A DNA stretch of 64,000 nucleotides from JBCCFW01 sp039029535. Its GTDB lineage: Bacteria > Acidobacteriota > JBCCFW01. Position 1 is the stretch's first letter. Each line of letters starts with the position of its first letter. Shown here piece by piece: positions 13,538-22,378 of this stretch. The position numbers and the translations under genes were made by a program. The DNA is taken from contig JBCCFW010000006.1 of NCBI GenBank assembly GCA_039029535.1, positions 1 to 64,000 of the forward strand, written 5' to 3'. The notes under the pieces were generated by a model, which was given only the letters and a program-made list of their open reading frames with translations, was not told where the DNA came from and did no database searches.

Positions 13538-15038
13538 GCGCATCTCCCCCACCGGTCTGCGGGCTCATCATGCTCGGCTTGGCCTGGATCTGAAGGGCCG
13601 AGTCGATCTTGAAGCTCCCCGACACGACGACGTGCTCCCCGGCGGAGACACCGTCGAGAACGACGTAGTGCCCTCCCACTCGCGGCCCCAGTCGCACCTC
13701 GCGTCCCTCGTAAGTCGGCAGCTCGGCATCCACGTCCTCGATGTAGACGACCGCACGCTTGCCAGTGCGGAGGATGGCGCTGGCCGGCACGACGAGCGGC
13801 ACGTCGTCGGCCGCGGCTTCGTCTCCGGGAAGACGGGGCTGAGCGCGGATGACCGCGCGGACGAACATCTCTGGCTTGAGTCGTCCAGCCCGGTTCTCCA
13901 CGTTGACTCGCACCTTGACCGTGCGAGTGCGTCCGTCGAGGACGGGATCGATGAACGCGACCTCTCCCTGGAAGAGCTCACCCGGCAGCGCCTCGGCCTC
14001 GACGGAGACCTCGAGTCCCTCACGGATGAAGGGCAGGTCCGACTCGTACGCGTCGAGCAGCACCCAGAGGTGATCGAGCTCGGCGATGGAGAACAGGTGC
14101 TTTCCCGTCTCGACGTAGTCGCCCTCGTGCACGGCCTTGTGAACGACGATGCCCGAGGCCGGTGATCGCACCTGCACGCGATCCTCGGCGCTGCGTCGTT
14201 CCTCGATCGCCTCGACCTGACGATCGCTCAAGCCGAGGAGCCGGAGCTTCTCGCGCGCCGACTCGAGCGTGCGATGACTGGCCTGCCTGAGGAAGTCGCT
14301 GGGCTCGTTCACCGACTGGTCGACCCAGCGTCGCGCCTCGACCAGCTCTTGCTGCGCGGTGAGAAGCTGAGGGCTGTAGAGCAAGGCCAGCCGCTGACCG
14401 CGCTTGACGGACACGCCGGTGTAGTCGACGAACAGGCGATCGACCCGACCCCCGACCCAGGCGGAGATCGCCTTGGTGCGGGTCTCGTCCAGGGCGACCT
14501 TGCCGACCAGTCGGCGCTCCGACTCCAGCCGGCGCCGCTCGACGAGCGCAGTGCGGATGCGCGCGAGCTCGCGATCGCTCTTGGACATCCGCAGGCTTCT
14601 CGGCCCGGTGTCGACGCCCGGCTCTTCGACGGGGATGAGATCCATCCCGCAGATCGGGCACCCACCGAAGGCCGGGAGTTGGAACTGCGGGTGCATCGAG
14701 CAGGTCCACGAGCTGGCGGCCGGCTGGGTCGCCGCCCGCTCCGCGAGCGTCATCTGCGGCTGACTCTGGGTGGAGGGCCCGGTCTGCGTCGACGGTCCGG
14801 TTTGAGTGGACGGACCTGTCTGCGTGGCCGGCCAGGTCTGGGTCGACGGGCCGGTCTGCGTGGTCGGCCAGGTCTGCGTCGCGTGGGTCGCGTGAGCCGG
14901 AGCCGGCTCGACGTAGCCGGAACCGGACCCCGAATCGTCCCGACCGCTGAAACGCCCGAGGGCGAAGCCGGCCAGGAGCAAGACGAAGACGAGAAGCGGC
15001 GTCGACCACGGCGATCGCCGAAGTGCTGCGAAGCTCAT
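13524..15038 (-). CDS. cusB: CusB-type periplasmic adaptor with N-terminal heavy-metal-binding domain
   Basis: This membrane-fusion protein links CusA to the outer-membrane channel and can deliver metal. From the ATG at 15038 it has 504 residues: one N-terminal membrane anchor (STPLLVFVLLLAGFALGRF), then a Thr/Gln/Pro hexapeptide repeat linker (about residues 54-95), then a heavy-metal-binding domain (SWTCSMHPQF, GGCPICGMDLIP), and then the adaptor barrel/lipoyl domains (SPASGIVVHKAVHEGDYV, LFSIAELDHLWVLLDAYE). It ends in a His-containing tail (DAHAGH) that may also bind metal. The 15038 start is chosen because it forms an ATGA overlap with the cusC stop, after GGGGGGAG. An upstream in-frame start at 15098 would lie inside cusC. 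Confidence 0.92.
14754..14879 (-). repeat. In-frame 18-bp tandem repeat coding a TQTGPS-type linker in CusB
   Basis: Seven hexapeptide units (TQTWPT, TQTGPS, TQTWPA, TQTGPS, TQTGPS, TQTGPS, TQSQPQ) lie between the membrane anchor and the metal-binding domain. The near-identical 18-bp DNA units can expand or contract by slippage without a frame change. It is a flexible Pro/Thr/Gln spacer. Confidence 0.85.
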
Positions 15039-16384
15039 GGCAGCTCCCCCCCCACCAGCGCGACGAGACGCGCTCGTTGCTGAGCCTGGTCCCGACACGC
15101 CCGCCAGTACGCCCGCTCGAAGTCGAGCAGCACGCGCTGACTCTCGATGAGCTCGAGCACCTCGGCGCTGCCCGTGCGGTAGGCCGCTTCGGTGACCACC
15201 AACGCCTGACGCGCCCGGGGCATGAGCGAGTCGCGGTGGAGACGGAGCTGTCGCGCGGCGTCCTCGTGACGGAAGGTGGCCTCCTGGAGCTCGGCGGCAA
15301 GCAACGCCTCGAGCCGGCGCAGCTCGGCCCGCGAGGCGCGCCGCTCGTGCTCGGCCTCGGCGCTCGCCGCGCGAACCCGCTGACGCCAGACCGGCAAGGA
15401 GACCGACACGGTGACCGCCAGCGGGTCGTCGCCGGAGCCTCGGGGTCGAGGCTCGGGTGCATCACTGGTGTCGAACCAAGTGAGCCCGACGGTGGTGTCC
15501 GGACGTCCGGTCGTGCGGGCCAGCTCACCGCCGGCATCGTCGGCCTCGACCTGCACTCGCAGCGCCTGGAGACCTGGGTTGGCAGCGGTCAGCCGCTCCC
15601 CGAGGCGCTCGGCGTCGAGCACGGCTCCCGACGGCTCGGCGAGCACCGGCCAGGGGAGCAAGACCAGCGGCTCACGGTTGAGCAGCGCGTCGAGCCGCGC
15701 GCTCAGGACCGGACGACGATCGCGCAGCGAGATGACCTCGTTCTCCAGCTTGCCGATCTCGACGAGCATGCGGAGCAGGCCGGCCTGTCCGTCGCCGGCC
15801 TGCACCCGACGCTGGACGATGGGCTCGAGCCGCTTGAGCAGCTCGAGGTTGTCCTGGGTGATCCGCAGCTCCCGCGCGAGGTAGGCGTAGTCGAGATGAG
15901 CGTTGGTGATGTCGTGCACGAGACTCAGGCGCCGGGCCTCGAGCTCCCAGCGACGACGCTCGGCCTCGTGACGGGCGACCTCTTCACGCAGGCGGCGCTT
16001 GCCCGGTCCCGGGATGAGCTGACTCACCCCGAGCTGACGCCGCTGCGGTCCGGTGCGGGTCTGGATCTCCTCGAGAAACTGGACGAACGTCAGGGTCGGG
16101 TCCGGCAAGGCTCGCGCCTGCGGCACGCGTTCCTCGGCCGCTCGCCAGCGCTCGAAGGCGGCGCGGAGCCCGGCGTCATGCGTGAGGCCGAAGTCGATCA
16201 GCTCGTCGAGCGAGCTGGCGTCCAGCCCGTCCGGCAAGACCTGCGGGACGAGCCCGGCCTCCTCGGCCGGCCAGGTGGCGGGATCGAGCGGGTCGCCGAG
16301 CACGGCGCCCACCTCGTGCAGGCGGTCGGGATCACTGGCCGTGATCGCGACCAAGACGAGCGGGCCGATGAGGGGCGTGAGCAT
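15035..16384 (-). CDS. cusC: TolC/CusC-family outer-membrane efflux channel
   Basis: The 449-residue protein has the TolC-family layout of two OEP repeats: residues about 55-240 (DELIDFGLTHDAGLRAAFERW, PQARALPDPTLTF, the long helix RRLREEVARHEAERRRWELEA) and about 265-449 (AANPGLQALRVQVEA, RASRAELRRLEALLAAELQ, SAEVLELIESQRVLLDFE). The N-terminal hydrophobic stretch (LTPLIGPLVLVAITASD) probably serves as an export signal, although it is short. It forms the outer-membrane duct of the CusCBA pump. The start has GAGG upstream, and its stop overlaps the cusB start. Confidence 0.88.
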   Translation of the reverse strand: MLTPLIGPLVLVAITASDPDRLHEVGAVLGDPLDPATWPAEEAGLVPQVLPDGLDASSLDELIDFGLTHDAGLRAAFERWRAAEERVPQARALPDPTLTFVQFLEEIQTRTGPQRRQLGVSQLIPGPGKRRLREEVARHEAERRRWELEARRLSLVHDITNAHLDYAYLARELRITQDNLELLKRLEPIVQRRVQAGDGQAGLLRMLVEIGKLENEVISLRDRRPVLSARLDALLNREPLVLLPWPVLAEPSGAVLDAERLGERLTAANPGLQALRVQVEADDAGGELARTTGRPDTTVGLTWFDTSDAPEPRPRGSGDDPLAVTVSVSLPVWRQRVRAASAEAEHERRASRAELRRLEALLAAELQEATFRHEDAARQLRLHRDSLMPRARQALVVTEAAYRTGSAEVLELIESQRVLLDFERAYWRACRDQAQQRARLVALVGGELP

Positions 16385-16501
16385 GACGGTGGTCCTCGCG
16401 GAATCGACGGAGGGATCCCACGCGGACGACGCGAGGGATCGAGCAGGCGGAAGAGCGGGTCGGCGCCTCTCGCCTCGGACGAGGCGGACGCGACCGTCAG
16501 C

Positions 16502-16951
16502 TCAATTCCGCAGGACCGTCGTGCGGACGAGGAGCAGGCCCGTCGGTGCGTGATCCGACGGGCAGCGACCAGGGCGGGTGAGCTCCCGCACCACGGTCGG
16601 CGGCGACTCGGACGGCGGCAGGTCGACGAATTCGGCGCCCGCCCCCTCGCGGCTCTCGCTCTCGACGCTCAGCGTCGGCGTGTCCCCCGCCGGCACCGGC
16701 AGCACGCAGCCACAGGCGGCGCTGGCGGTGGGGTCGGCCAAGGGGACGTCGGGGCAGCCGCTGACAGGCTCGGTCTCGACCGGCGTGCAGCAGCTCGTCT
16801 CCACCGGCGGCCCACAGCAGCAGGAAGCCTCGCTCTCGCTGGTCGGCATCGGCCCCGCGCAGGCGCAGGGGGCGACGAGCAGCACGGTGGTCAGGTGGAG
16901 CAAGCCCACCAGGACCCCGCACCAGCGCAGCGATTTCCGGAGACGAATCAT
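16502..16951 (-). CDS. Cys-rich exported small protein leading the cus operon
   Basis: This is a 149-residue protein with a signal peptide (WCGVLVGLLHLTTVLLVAPCACAG). The mature part is rich in cysteine near its N-terminus (EASCCCGPPVETSCCTPVE, SGCPD, AACGCV) and then acidic and Pro-rich. It is the first gene reading into cusCBA, 117 bp ahead. The Cys clusters and position suggest a periplasmic Cu(I)/Ag(I)-binding or sensing protein, but no family is recognised. Alternatively the cysteines could form disulfides or a lipid anchor. The gene is divergent from the TonB receptor. Confidence 0.6.
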   Translation of the reverse strand: MIRLRKSLRWCGVLVGLLHLTTVLLVAPCACAGPMPTSESEASCCCGPPVETSCCTPVETEPVSGCPDVPLADPTASAACGCVLPVPAGDTPTLSVESESREGAGAEFVDLPPSESPPTVVRELTRPGRCPSDHAPTGLLLVRTTVLRN

Positions 16952-17094
16952 CGAGCTTCTCGCCCGGCCCGAGGATGGGCCGACCCGCTGACGTTACCGG
17001 ATGGCCCCTGGGCCCGCCAACCGCCACCGGGTCGGGACGTGCTCGCTCCGGTGCTACTCTCGGTGCGCTCCGTCCCCTTCTTCGAGGCGGTCTC
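16952..17094. promoter_or_regulatory. Divergent promoter region, cus operon and TonB receptor
   Basis: A 143-bp gap separates the Cys-rich gene (minus) from the TonB receptor gene (plus). It holds a short palindrome, CGGCCC/GGGCCG (16965-16970 with 16977-16982), close to the Cys-rich gene start. No clear -35/-10 pair or MerR-type operator was recognised. Confidence 0.45.
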
Positions 17095-19209
17095 ATGACC
17101 CGTCAGGCCCGCAGCTCGAGCGCAGCGCCGAGCCGATCCCTCATCGGCTTCGCGCTCCTGCTGGGTGCTCTCTCGGCCGCCGCCGAGACCGAGCCGGCGT
17201 CCTCGGAGCCCGCCGACGGGGTCCTCATCCGCGTCTCGGACGAAGACGAGCTCATCGAGGCAGACTCCGTCCTCTTCGAGGTCGACGAGTCGGAAGGCGG
17301 CGGGATCGACGCGGCGTGCAGCGCCTGCGTGGCGGCGGAGCTCCGGGTCAACGGCCTGACCGGCGACCGGGTCGAGGTCCGCTTCGACGGCATTCCGCTG
17401 GTCGGCGGTCTCCCCCGGCTCCTGCACCTCACGCAGCTCCCCGACGACGTGGTCGCGTCGACCACCGTCCAGCGTGGCCCAGGCTCCGTGCTCACCGGGA
17501 TGTCGGGGCTGGGCGGCTCGATCGATCTCCGCTCCGTGCCCCGCGACGAGCGTCGTCTCCTGGTGGAGACCGAGCTCGGTGACTGGGGCTGGCGTCGGCT
17601 CCGGGCGGCGGCCACCGATCGCTTCGGAAGGGTCGGTGCGCTCGTGCTCGTGCAGGGAGCGCTCCACGACGCGCACTCGTCGAACGGCGACGCCTACAAC
17701 GAGGTCGCCGACTACGAGCGCTTCACGTACCTCGGCCGTCTCGACTTCGAGCTGACCGACCGTCAGACCCTCACCCTCGGCGCGAGCTTCCAGGGCAACG
17801 ACCAACTCGACGGTCTCGGCGGTGTCTACCGTCACACCGAGGCCGGACCGCCCCGCGTGAGCGACTGGCGCTACGCGCCGCAGGACCGCTTCCTCAACTG
17901 GCGGAGCTTCACCGCTCGCTGGCGACACGAGTCGGCCAGCGGCCTGAGCTTCACCGCCGACGGTCAGTACTCGCGCCACGGCGAGCAGCAGTGGACCTTC
18001 GTCTCCCAGATCGAGCTCGACGAGGGGCGCAAGCGGCTCACTTACGACCTCGAGAACGAGCTGAGCCACGGTCGCTTCACCGCCGAGGTCCCCGTCGGTC
18101 ATGCCGGCCTGCTCACCGCCGGCCTCGGCTGGAGCAAGCAGCGTCTCTGGGTGGGACAGACCTACGGATAGCCGTACTGGGTCGTCGACGGCCTGCGTTC
18201 GCGCGAGATCTTTGCCCACTACGAGGGGAGCCTCGGCGCGCGCTGGTCCTACGGAGTGGGCCTGCGTCACGACACCATGACGGTCTTCGGTCGGACCAAG
18301 GCGCTCCGCGGCTGGGGCGCGAACCAGACCCATCTCGAGGAAGTCGATCCCGACCTCACGTACCGCCACGTCTCGCCGCGCGGTGAGCTCCGCTTCCGAC
18401 CCGGGCCGCGATGGTCGCTGACGGGCTCGCTCGGTCGAGGCGTCCTCCCCCCTCGCCCGTCGTTTGCCGAGCGCTGCTGCTCGGCTCGCTACCAGCGCAA
18501 CCGTCAGCTTCGACCCGAGCGCGCGTGGTCGTCGCAGCTCCAGGCCGAGTGGCGGCCGACCCCGAGCTCGCAGCTCACGCTGACCGGCTTCTGGACCGAG
18601 GCCTCCGACTACCACGAGAAGATCGTCTATCAGGCGACGGCTCACGTCCCGCTCTACGCCGTGCGCGCCCTGCCCGAGGTGCGCCTGCGCGGCGTCGAGC
18701 TGGGCCACGACCTGCGCCTGGCCAAGGGCCGCGTGGAGATCGGCTGGGCCACCGTGCTCGTCGATGCCGAGGTCACCGACCCGTACTTCCACGTCGACGA
18801 GCTCACGCTGGAGCCGGTCCTCGCGGACGGGGAGAAGATCTACCTCGACGAGCATGGCGCGGAGCTGCGTTACATCCCGGGTCTCTCGGGCCGCGCCACG
18901 TTCAAGTACAGCGGGCGCCGCGGCACCACCGTCGACGTCGAGGCGCGCTACACCGGGCCGGTGAGCCACTTCCGCATCGAGCAGCTCCGGCTCGCCGACA
19001 CGCCCTGGTCCATCGAACGATCCGAGGCGTACTGGCGTGTCGACGCCCGGGTGGAGCGCGAGCTCGGCGAGAGCGGCTGGTCGGGCTACGTCGGCGTGGA
19101 CAACCTCACCGACTACGTCATGCCCGACCTCGGCGACGTCGAGACCACCCACGAGTGGGGGCCGCGCACGGGCCGCTTCGTCTACCTGGGGGCGCGGTAC
19201 CGCCGCTAG
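17095..19209 (+). pseudogene. TonB-dependent receptor interrupted by an in-frame TAG
   Basis: This outer-membrane receptor would import a metal or metal complex using TonB energy. From the ATG at 17095 it has a signal peptide (LIGFALLLGALSAAAET) and a plug domain (DAACSACVAAELRVNGL, VEVRFDGIPLVGGL, TTVQRGPGSVLTGMSGLGG), then barrel strands. A TAG at 18169-18171 (codon 359) ends the frame. The same frame stays open for another 345 codons to 19209 with clear barrel sequence (RPSFAERCCSARYQRN, WSGYVGVDNLTDYVMPDL, GRFVYLGARYRR). The context TAC GGA TAG CCG TAC TGG suggests one substitution, probably from TAC. TAG ends several nearby genes normally (24385, 32156, 41365, 56405), so general amber recoding is unlikely. 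Either the gene is recently dead or there is a sequencing error. The divergent cus operon points to a metal substrate. Confidence 0.85.
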
Positions 19210-19217
19210 GGCGAGCC

Positions 19218-20414
19218 CTACTCCGGCGCGTCGACGACCGTGCGGAAGCCGATGTTGTTCCGGCTGCTGCTCTCGGCCATCTTCCAGCGGTTGGGCGCGC
19301 GGACGTCCTTGGCGCCGGAGGTGTAGGCGCCACCGCGGACGGTGCGCTCGGAGCCGCTGGTCGGACCGGTCGGGTTGTCGGCCGGGCTCTTGCCGTACCA
19401 GCTGGACGAGTAGCGATCGGCCGTCCACTCCCAGACGTTGCCGGCCATGTCCATCACGCCGTCGGGAGTCGCACCGTCGGGGAATGACGCGACCGGCGCC
19501 ACCGTGTCGTGACCATCGGCGCCGCCCTTGAAGTTGCCGTGGCTCTTCGACGGGGAGGCATCACCCCAGGCGTAGGGGCGGCTGTCCGTGCCGCGGGCCG
19601 CGAAGGACCACTCGGCCTCGGTCGGGAGCCGGCGCCCGGCCCACTCGGCGTAGGCCTCGGCGTCCTTCCAGCTCACGCTGACCACCGGGTGCTTGGGCTT
19701 GCTCGACGGGAAGCCGCTGGGCTTGCGTCGGCCGGTGGCGTCGCAGAAGGCCGCGTACTGCTCGTTCGTCACGGGGTGCACGTCGATGTAGAAGGAGGAG
19801 ACGGTCACCTCGTGCTCGGGCTTCTCGTCGGGGTCGCCCGAGTCGCTGCCCATGCTGAAGCTCCCGCCCTCGAGACGGACGAGCGTCGCGCCGTCGGTCT
19901 CGGACTCGACCTGGAGGGCACCGGAGTCGGACTTGCCGGCCGCCGTCATGCCGTCGGGGAGCTTCGGACCCGCGGGCTTGGGAGGCGTCGCGCTGCCACC
20001 GGCGGCGCCACCGGTCCCACCCGCGCCGCCCGCATCACTGGATCCCGAGGCATCGTCGCCGCCGCCATCAGCCGCATCGCCGCCACCACTGGGTGCGGTC
20101 GAGGTGCCGCCGCTGCCGGTAGCGCCGTCGGTCCCGGCGTCACCGCCGGAGGCCATGGTCGTGGCCGCCGCGTCGTCACCCTCCTCGGTCGCCCCACCCT
20201 GCTGCGAGCTCCACCAGGCCAGGCCGCCGATGACCGCCCCGATGACGATCAGCGGCAGCAGCCAGCCGAGGGGTCCGCTGCCGTCGGCGCTGAAGCCCTT
20301 CCGGGCCTTGGCCGGGTCGACGCCCTCGAGGCTGACCCCGCAGGTGAAGCACTTCTTCCGCCCGTCTTCATTCCAGTGCTGGCAGTCGTCTAGTGGGCAA
20401 GGAAAGAGGTCCAT
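19218..20414 (-). CDS. Membrane-anchored formylglycine-generating-enzyme-like (SUMF1) domain protein with N-terminal zinc ribbon
   Basis: This 398-residue protein starts with a small Cys motif (CPLDDCQHWNEDGRKKCFTC, a probable zinc ribbon). One membrane helix follows at about residues 48-68 (WLLPLIVIGAVIGGLAWW), then a long Gly/Ser/Ala/Asp linker to about residue 165. The C-terminal FGE-sulfatase fold has VRLEGGSFSMGSDSGDPDE, YIDVHPVTNEQYAAFC, WAGRRLPTEAEWSFAARG, GVMDMAGNVWEWTADRY and SRNNIGFRTV. The Cys pair of catalytic FGE, which follows the GGS(Y/W) stretch, is absent: here it reads GGAYTSGAKDVRAPNRW. True formylglycine formation is therefore unlikely, and a binding or structural role is more probable. 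The cytoplasmic side would hold the ribbon. Confidence 0.85.
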   Translation of the reverse strand: MDLFPCPLDDCQHWNEDGRKKCFTCGVSLEGVDPAKARKGFSADGSGPLGWLLPLIVIGAVIGGLAWWSSQQGGATEEGDDAAATTMASGGDAGTDGATGSGGTSTAPSGGGDAADGGGDDASGSSDAGGAGGTGGAAGGSATPPKPAGPKLPDGMTAAGKSDSGALQVESETDGATLVRLEGGSFSMGSDSGDPDEKPEHEVTVSSFYIDVHPVTNEQYAAFCDATGRRKPSGFPSSKPKHPVVSVSWKDAEAYAEWAGRRLPTEAEWSFAARGTDSRPYAWGDASPSKSHGNFKGGADGHDTVAPVASFPDGATPDGVMDMAGNVWEWTADRYSSSWYGKSPADNPTGPTSGSERTVRGGAYTSGAKDVRAPNRWKMAESSSRNNIGFRTVVDAPE

Positions 20415-20524
20415 GGCGGGAGACTCCAGGGGGCGCCGGAGGGAAGACGCCGCATCGGTGGTGCTTTCAGGGAAACGGGTCGGTCGGAGACGCTACGGAG
20501 AGAGCCCCGGGTCGTCAACCGAGT

Positions 20525-21907
20525 TCACTCGTCGTCGAGCTGGGCATCGGCTCCGAGAAGACCGTAGCGCTTGATCTTCCGGTAGAGGCGCTTGCGGTCG
20601 ATCCCCAATCGTCGTGCGGCCTCGGTCTTGTTTCCACCCGACTCTTCGAGGACCAACGCGACGAGCTCGGCCTCGGCTTCGGCCAGGGTGGGCCGACGCT
20701 CGGGATCCCGGGAGAGCCCGGCCTTGGACCCTGCCCGCACGGTGGCGGGAAGGTGCTCGTGGGCGATGACCTCGCCCATGCCGCGGACGAAGGCCCACTC
20801 GGTGGCCTCGCGCAGCTCCTTCACGTTGCCCGGCCAGGAGTAGCTGAGGACGGTTTGCTGGGCTCGGGCGTCAAAGCGCCGGACGCCCACGCCGTAGCGC
20901 TCGGCCAGCTCGGCGACGAAGGCCTCTGCCAGGAGGGGCGTGTCCTCGCTGCGGTCGCGCAGTCGGAGGAGGCGGAGCGTGGCCCCGCTGAGGAGGTCGT
21001 GGAGGTCCTCGCGGAAGGTCCCGTTGCGGACCATGGGCTCCAGCTCACGGTTGGAGGTCGCGACGATGCGCGCCTCGACCGGGTGCGCGTGACCGGCTCC
21101 CAGGGGCGTCGCACGGCGGCTGCGCAGCACGGCGGCCAGGCGGGCCTGGAGCGGGAGGGGCATCTCCTCGATGCGGTCGATGACCAGGGTGCCGCCGGCG
21201 GCGGCGCGGAGGGCTCCGTCGTGGTCGCGCTCGGCTCCGAGGAAGGCCCCGCGTCGGTGCCCGATGAGCTGCGACTCGAGGAGGATCTCCGCCACGCCGA
21301 GGCAGGACACGATGACGAAGGCGCCCTGAGCCCGACGCGAGCGCGCGTGGAGCTCCCGGGCGACGAGGTTCTTGCCCGTGCCGGGCGAGCCGACGATGAG
21401 GACCGACTCGTCGCGCTCGGCGGCGGCGTCGACCTGCCGGCTCATCTCCCGCATCCGCTCGGAGCGACCGAGCAGCGGCACGCGGTTGCGCTGCTGTGAG
21501 GCCTCCTGTCGGAGGAGCTGGAGCTGCCGACGCAGCGCCCGCCGCTCCGCTGCCCGCTGGATGGCAGCCGCCATCAGGCCGGGGTCGGCGGTGCGCGCGA
21601 GGACGTCGTAGGCGCCGTGGCGGAGGAGCTCGAGGGCGACGGTGGTCGCACCCGGTTCGACCAGGAACAGCACCGGGACGTCCGGGGCCCGCTCCCGGGC
21701 GACGTGCATCAGGGATGCACCGTCCGCGGCCGTACGGCCGCAGGTCGCCAGCACCAGGTCGACGGTGGCCCGGCCGAGGGCCGTCTCCATCTCGCCGACG
21801 GTGGCGACCGGGAGCACCTCGAGACCGGGACCGGAGAGCTGCGACTCCAGAGAGGACCGCAGCGTCGGGTCCTCACAGGCGAGAAGGGCGACGAGACCCG
21901 CACTCAT
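20525..21907 (-). CDS. NtrC-like AAA+/Fis transcriptional regulator with degenerate receiver and AAA motifs
   Basis: The 460-residue protein has bacterial enhancer-binding protein layout. Residues 1-120 are a receiver-like domain, but the strand that should carry the phospho-acceptor reads DLVLATCGRTAADG, so the Asp is missing. The AAA+ core (about 140-370) has Walker A GSPGTGKN, the sigma-54 loop written GAFLGA instead of GAFTGA, and Walker B LVIDRIEEM where the usual DE is DR. The C-terminal Fis-type HTH is intact (SGGNKTEAARRLGIDRKRLY). The DNA-binding role is safe, but classical sigma-54 activation is doubtful. The start at 21907 follows GGAGGTG; an upstream TTG at 21940 is less likely. 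It lies 110 bp upstream of the FGE-like gene on the same strand. Confidence 0.88.
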   Translation of the reverse strand: MSAGLVALLACEDPTLRSSLESQLSGPGLEVLPVATVGEMETALGRATVDLVLATCGRTAADGASLMHVARERAPDVPVLFLVEPGATTVALELLRHGAYDVLARTADPGLMAAAIQRAAERRALRRQLQLLRQEASQQRNRVPLLGRSERMREMSRQVDAAAERDESVLIVGSPGTGKNLVARELHARSRRAQGAFVIVSCLGVAEILLESQLIGHRRGAFLGAERDHDGALRAAAGGTLVIDRIEEMPLPLQARLAAVLRSRRATPLGAGHAHPVEARIVATSNRELEPMVRNGTFREDLHDLLSGATLRLLRLRDRSEDTPLLAEAFVAELAERYGVGVRRFDARAQQTVLSYSWPGNVKELREATEWAFVRGMGEVIAHEHLPATVRAGSKAGLSRDPERRPTLAEAEAELVALVLEESGGNKTEAARRLGIDRKRLYRKIKRYGLLGADAQLDDE

Positions 21908-22088
21908 GGCAACCGCACCTCCGGCACGAGATCGGGGCAACCCACCCCACGTGGACAGCCTGACCCCACGACGGCGACCTCCCAGAGCCCGAGAAATGTC
22001 CCGGAGCGCCCCGGTGGGCCACCAGAAGATGATGCCATGAAGCAGGCCGTGGCGAAATGGCCTCCCCTACTTCGTTCGGATCCCGTCT

Positions 22089-22325
22089 CTACTTCACGTG
22101 CCCGAGCTTGGCGGTGACGTTGGCGATGGCCCGGCGGAATTCTCTGAGGTCGCCACGGCGGAGGGACGTGAGGGCGTCCTCGGCGCGCGCGGCCAGCTCG
22201 TCTTGACCGAGGTCGAGGAGGCCCTGGCGTGCCTTCTCGAGCTGCCCCTGGAGCTGGTCCATCCGACCGACCGACAGGCCGTTGAGCAGGGCCATCACCT
22301 GCGAGATGTCCGTGGTCGCACCCAT
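22089..22325 (-). CDS. Small helical protein of unknown function
   Basis: This 78-residue protein (MGATTDISQVMALLNGLSVG) is predicted to be helical, with a charged central stretch (QGQLEKARQGLLDLGQDELA) and a basic C-terminus. It has no signal peptide or membrane segment. I use the ATG at 22325, with GGAG 6 nt upstream; a GTG lies one codon earlier. It follows the Rieske gene on the same strand, separated by a perfect hairpin. No family is recognised. Confidence 0.55.
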   Translation of the reverse strand: MGATTDISQVMALLNGLSVGRMDQLQGQLEKARQGLLDLGQDELAARAEDALTSLRRGDLREFRRAIANVTAKLGHVK

Positions 22326-22342
22326 CACTCTCTCCTCACTCC

Positions 22343-22363
22343 GCAGACGCAGGATGCGTCTGC
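22343..22363 (-). other. Perfect 9-bp hairpin between the Rieske gene and the small helical gene
   Basis: GCAGACGCA (22343-22351) pairs with TGCGTCTGC (22355-22363) around a 3-nt loop. It lies 15 nt past the Rieske stop and just before the Shine-Dalgarno of the next gene. No T-run follows on the minus strand, so it is not a typical terminator. It may be a processing or attenuation element. Confidence 0.5.
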
Positions 22364-22378
22364 TCCCTCCGTGCTGGC

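Noticed and set aside
14754..14879. Regular 18-bp repeats considered as a CRISPR-like or regulatory array
   Set aside because: They are in frame within cusB, encode a Thr/Gln/Pro linker and have no spacers.
18169..18171. Amber recoding (pyrrolysine or stop-codon reassignment) in the TonB receptor
   Set aside because: TAG ends several intact genes nearby, and the residue context suggests a simple change from a Tyr codon.
16948..19428. Long open frame (826 codons) on the minus strand opposite the TonB receptor
   Set aside because: It is antisense to clear receptor sequence, lacks family motifs and has a composition rich in Arg/Ala/Leu/Glu typical of GC-rich shadow frames.
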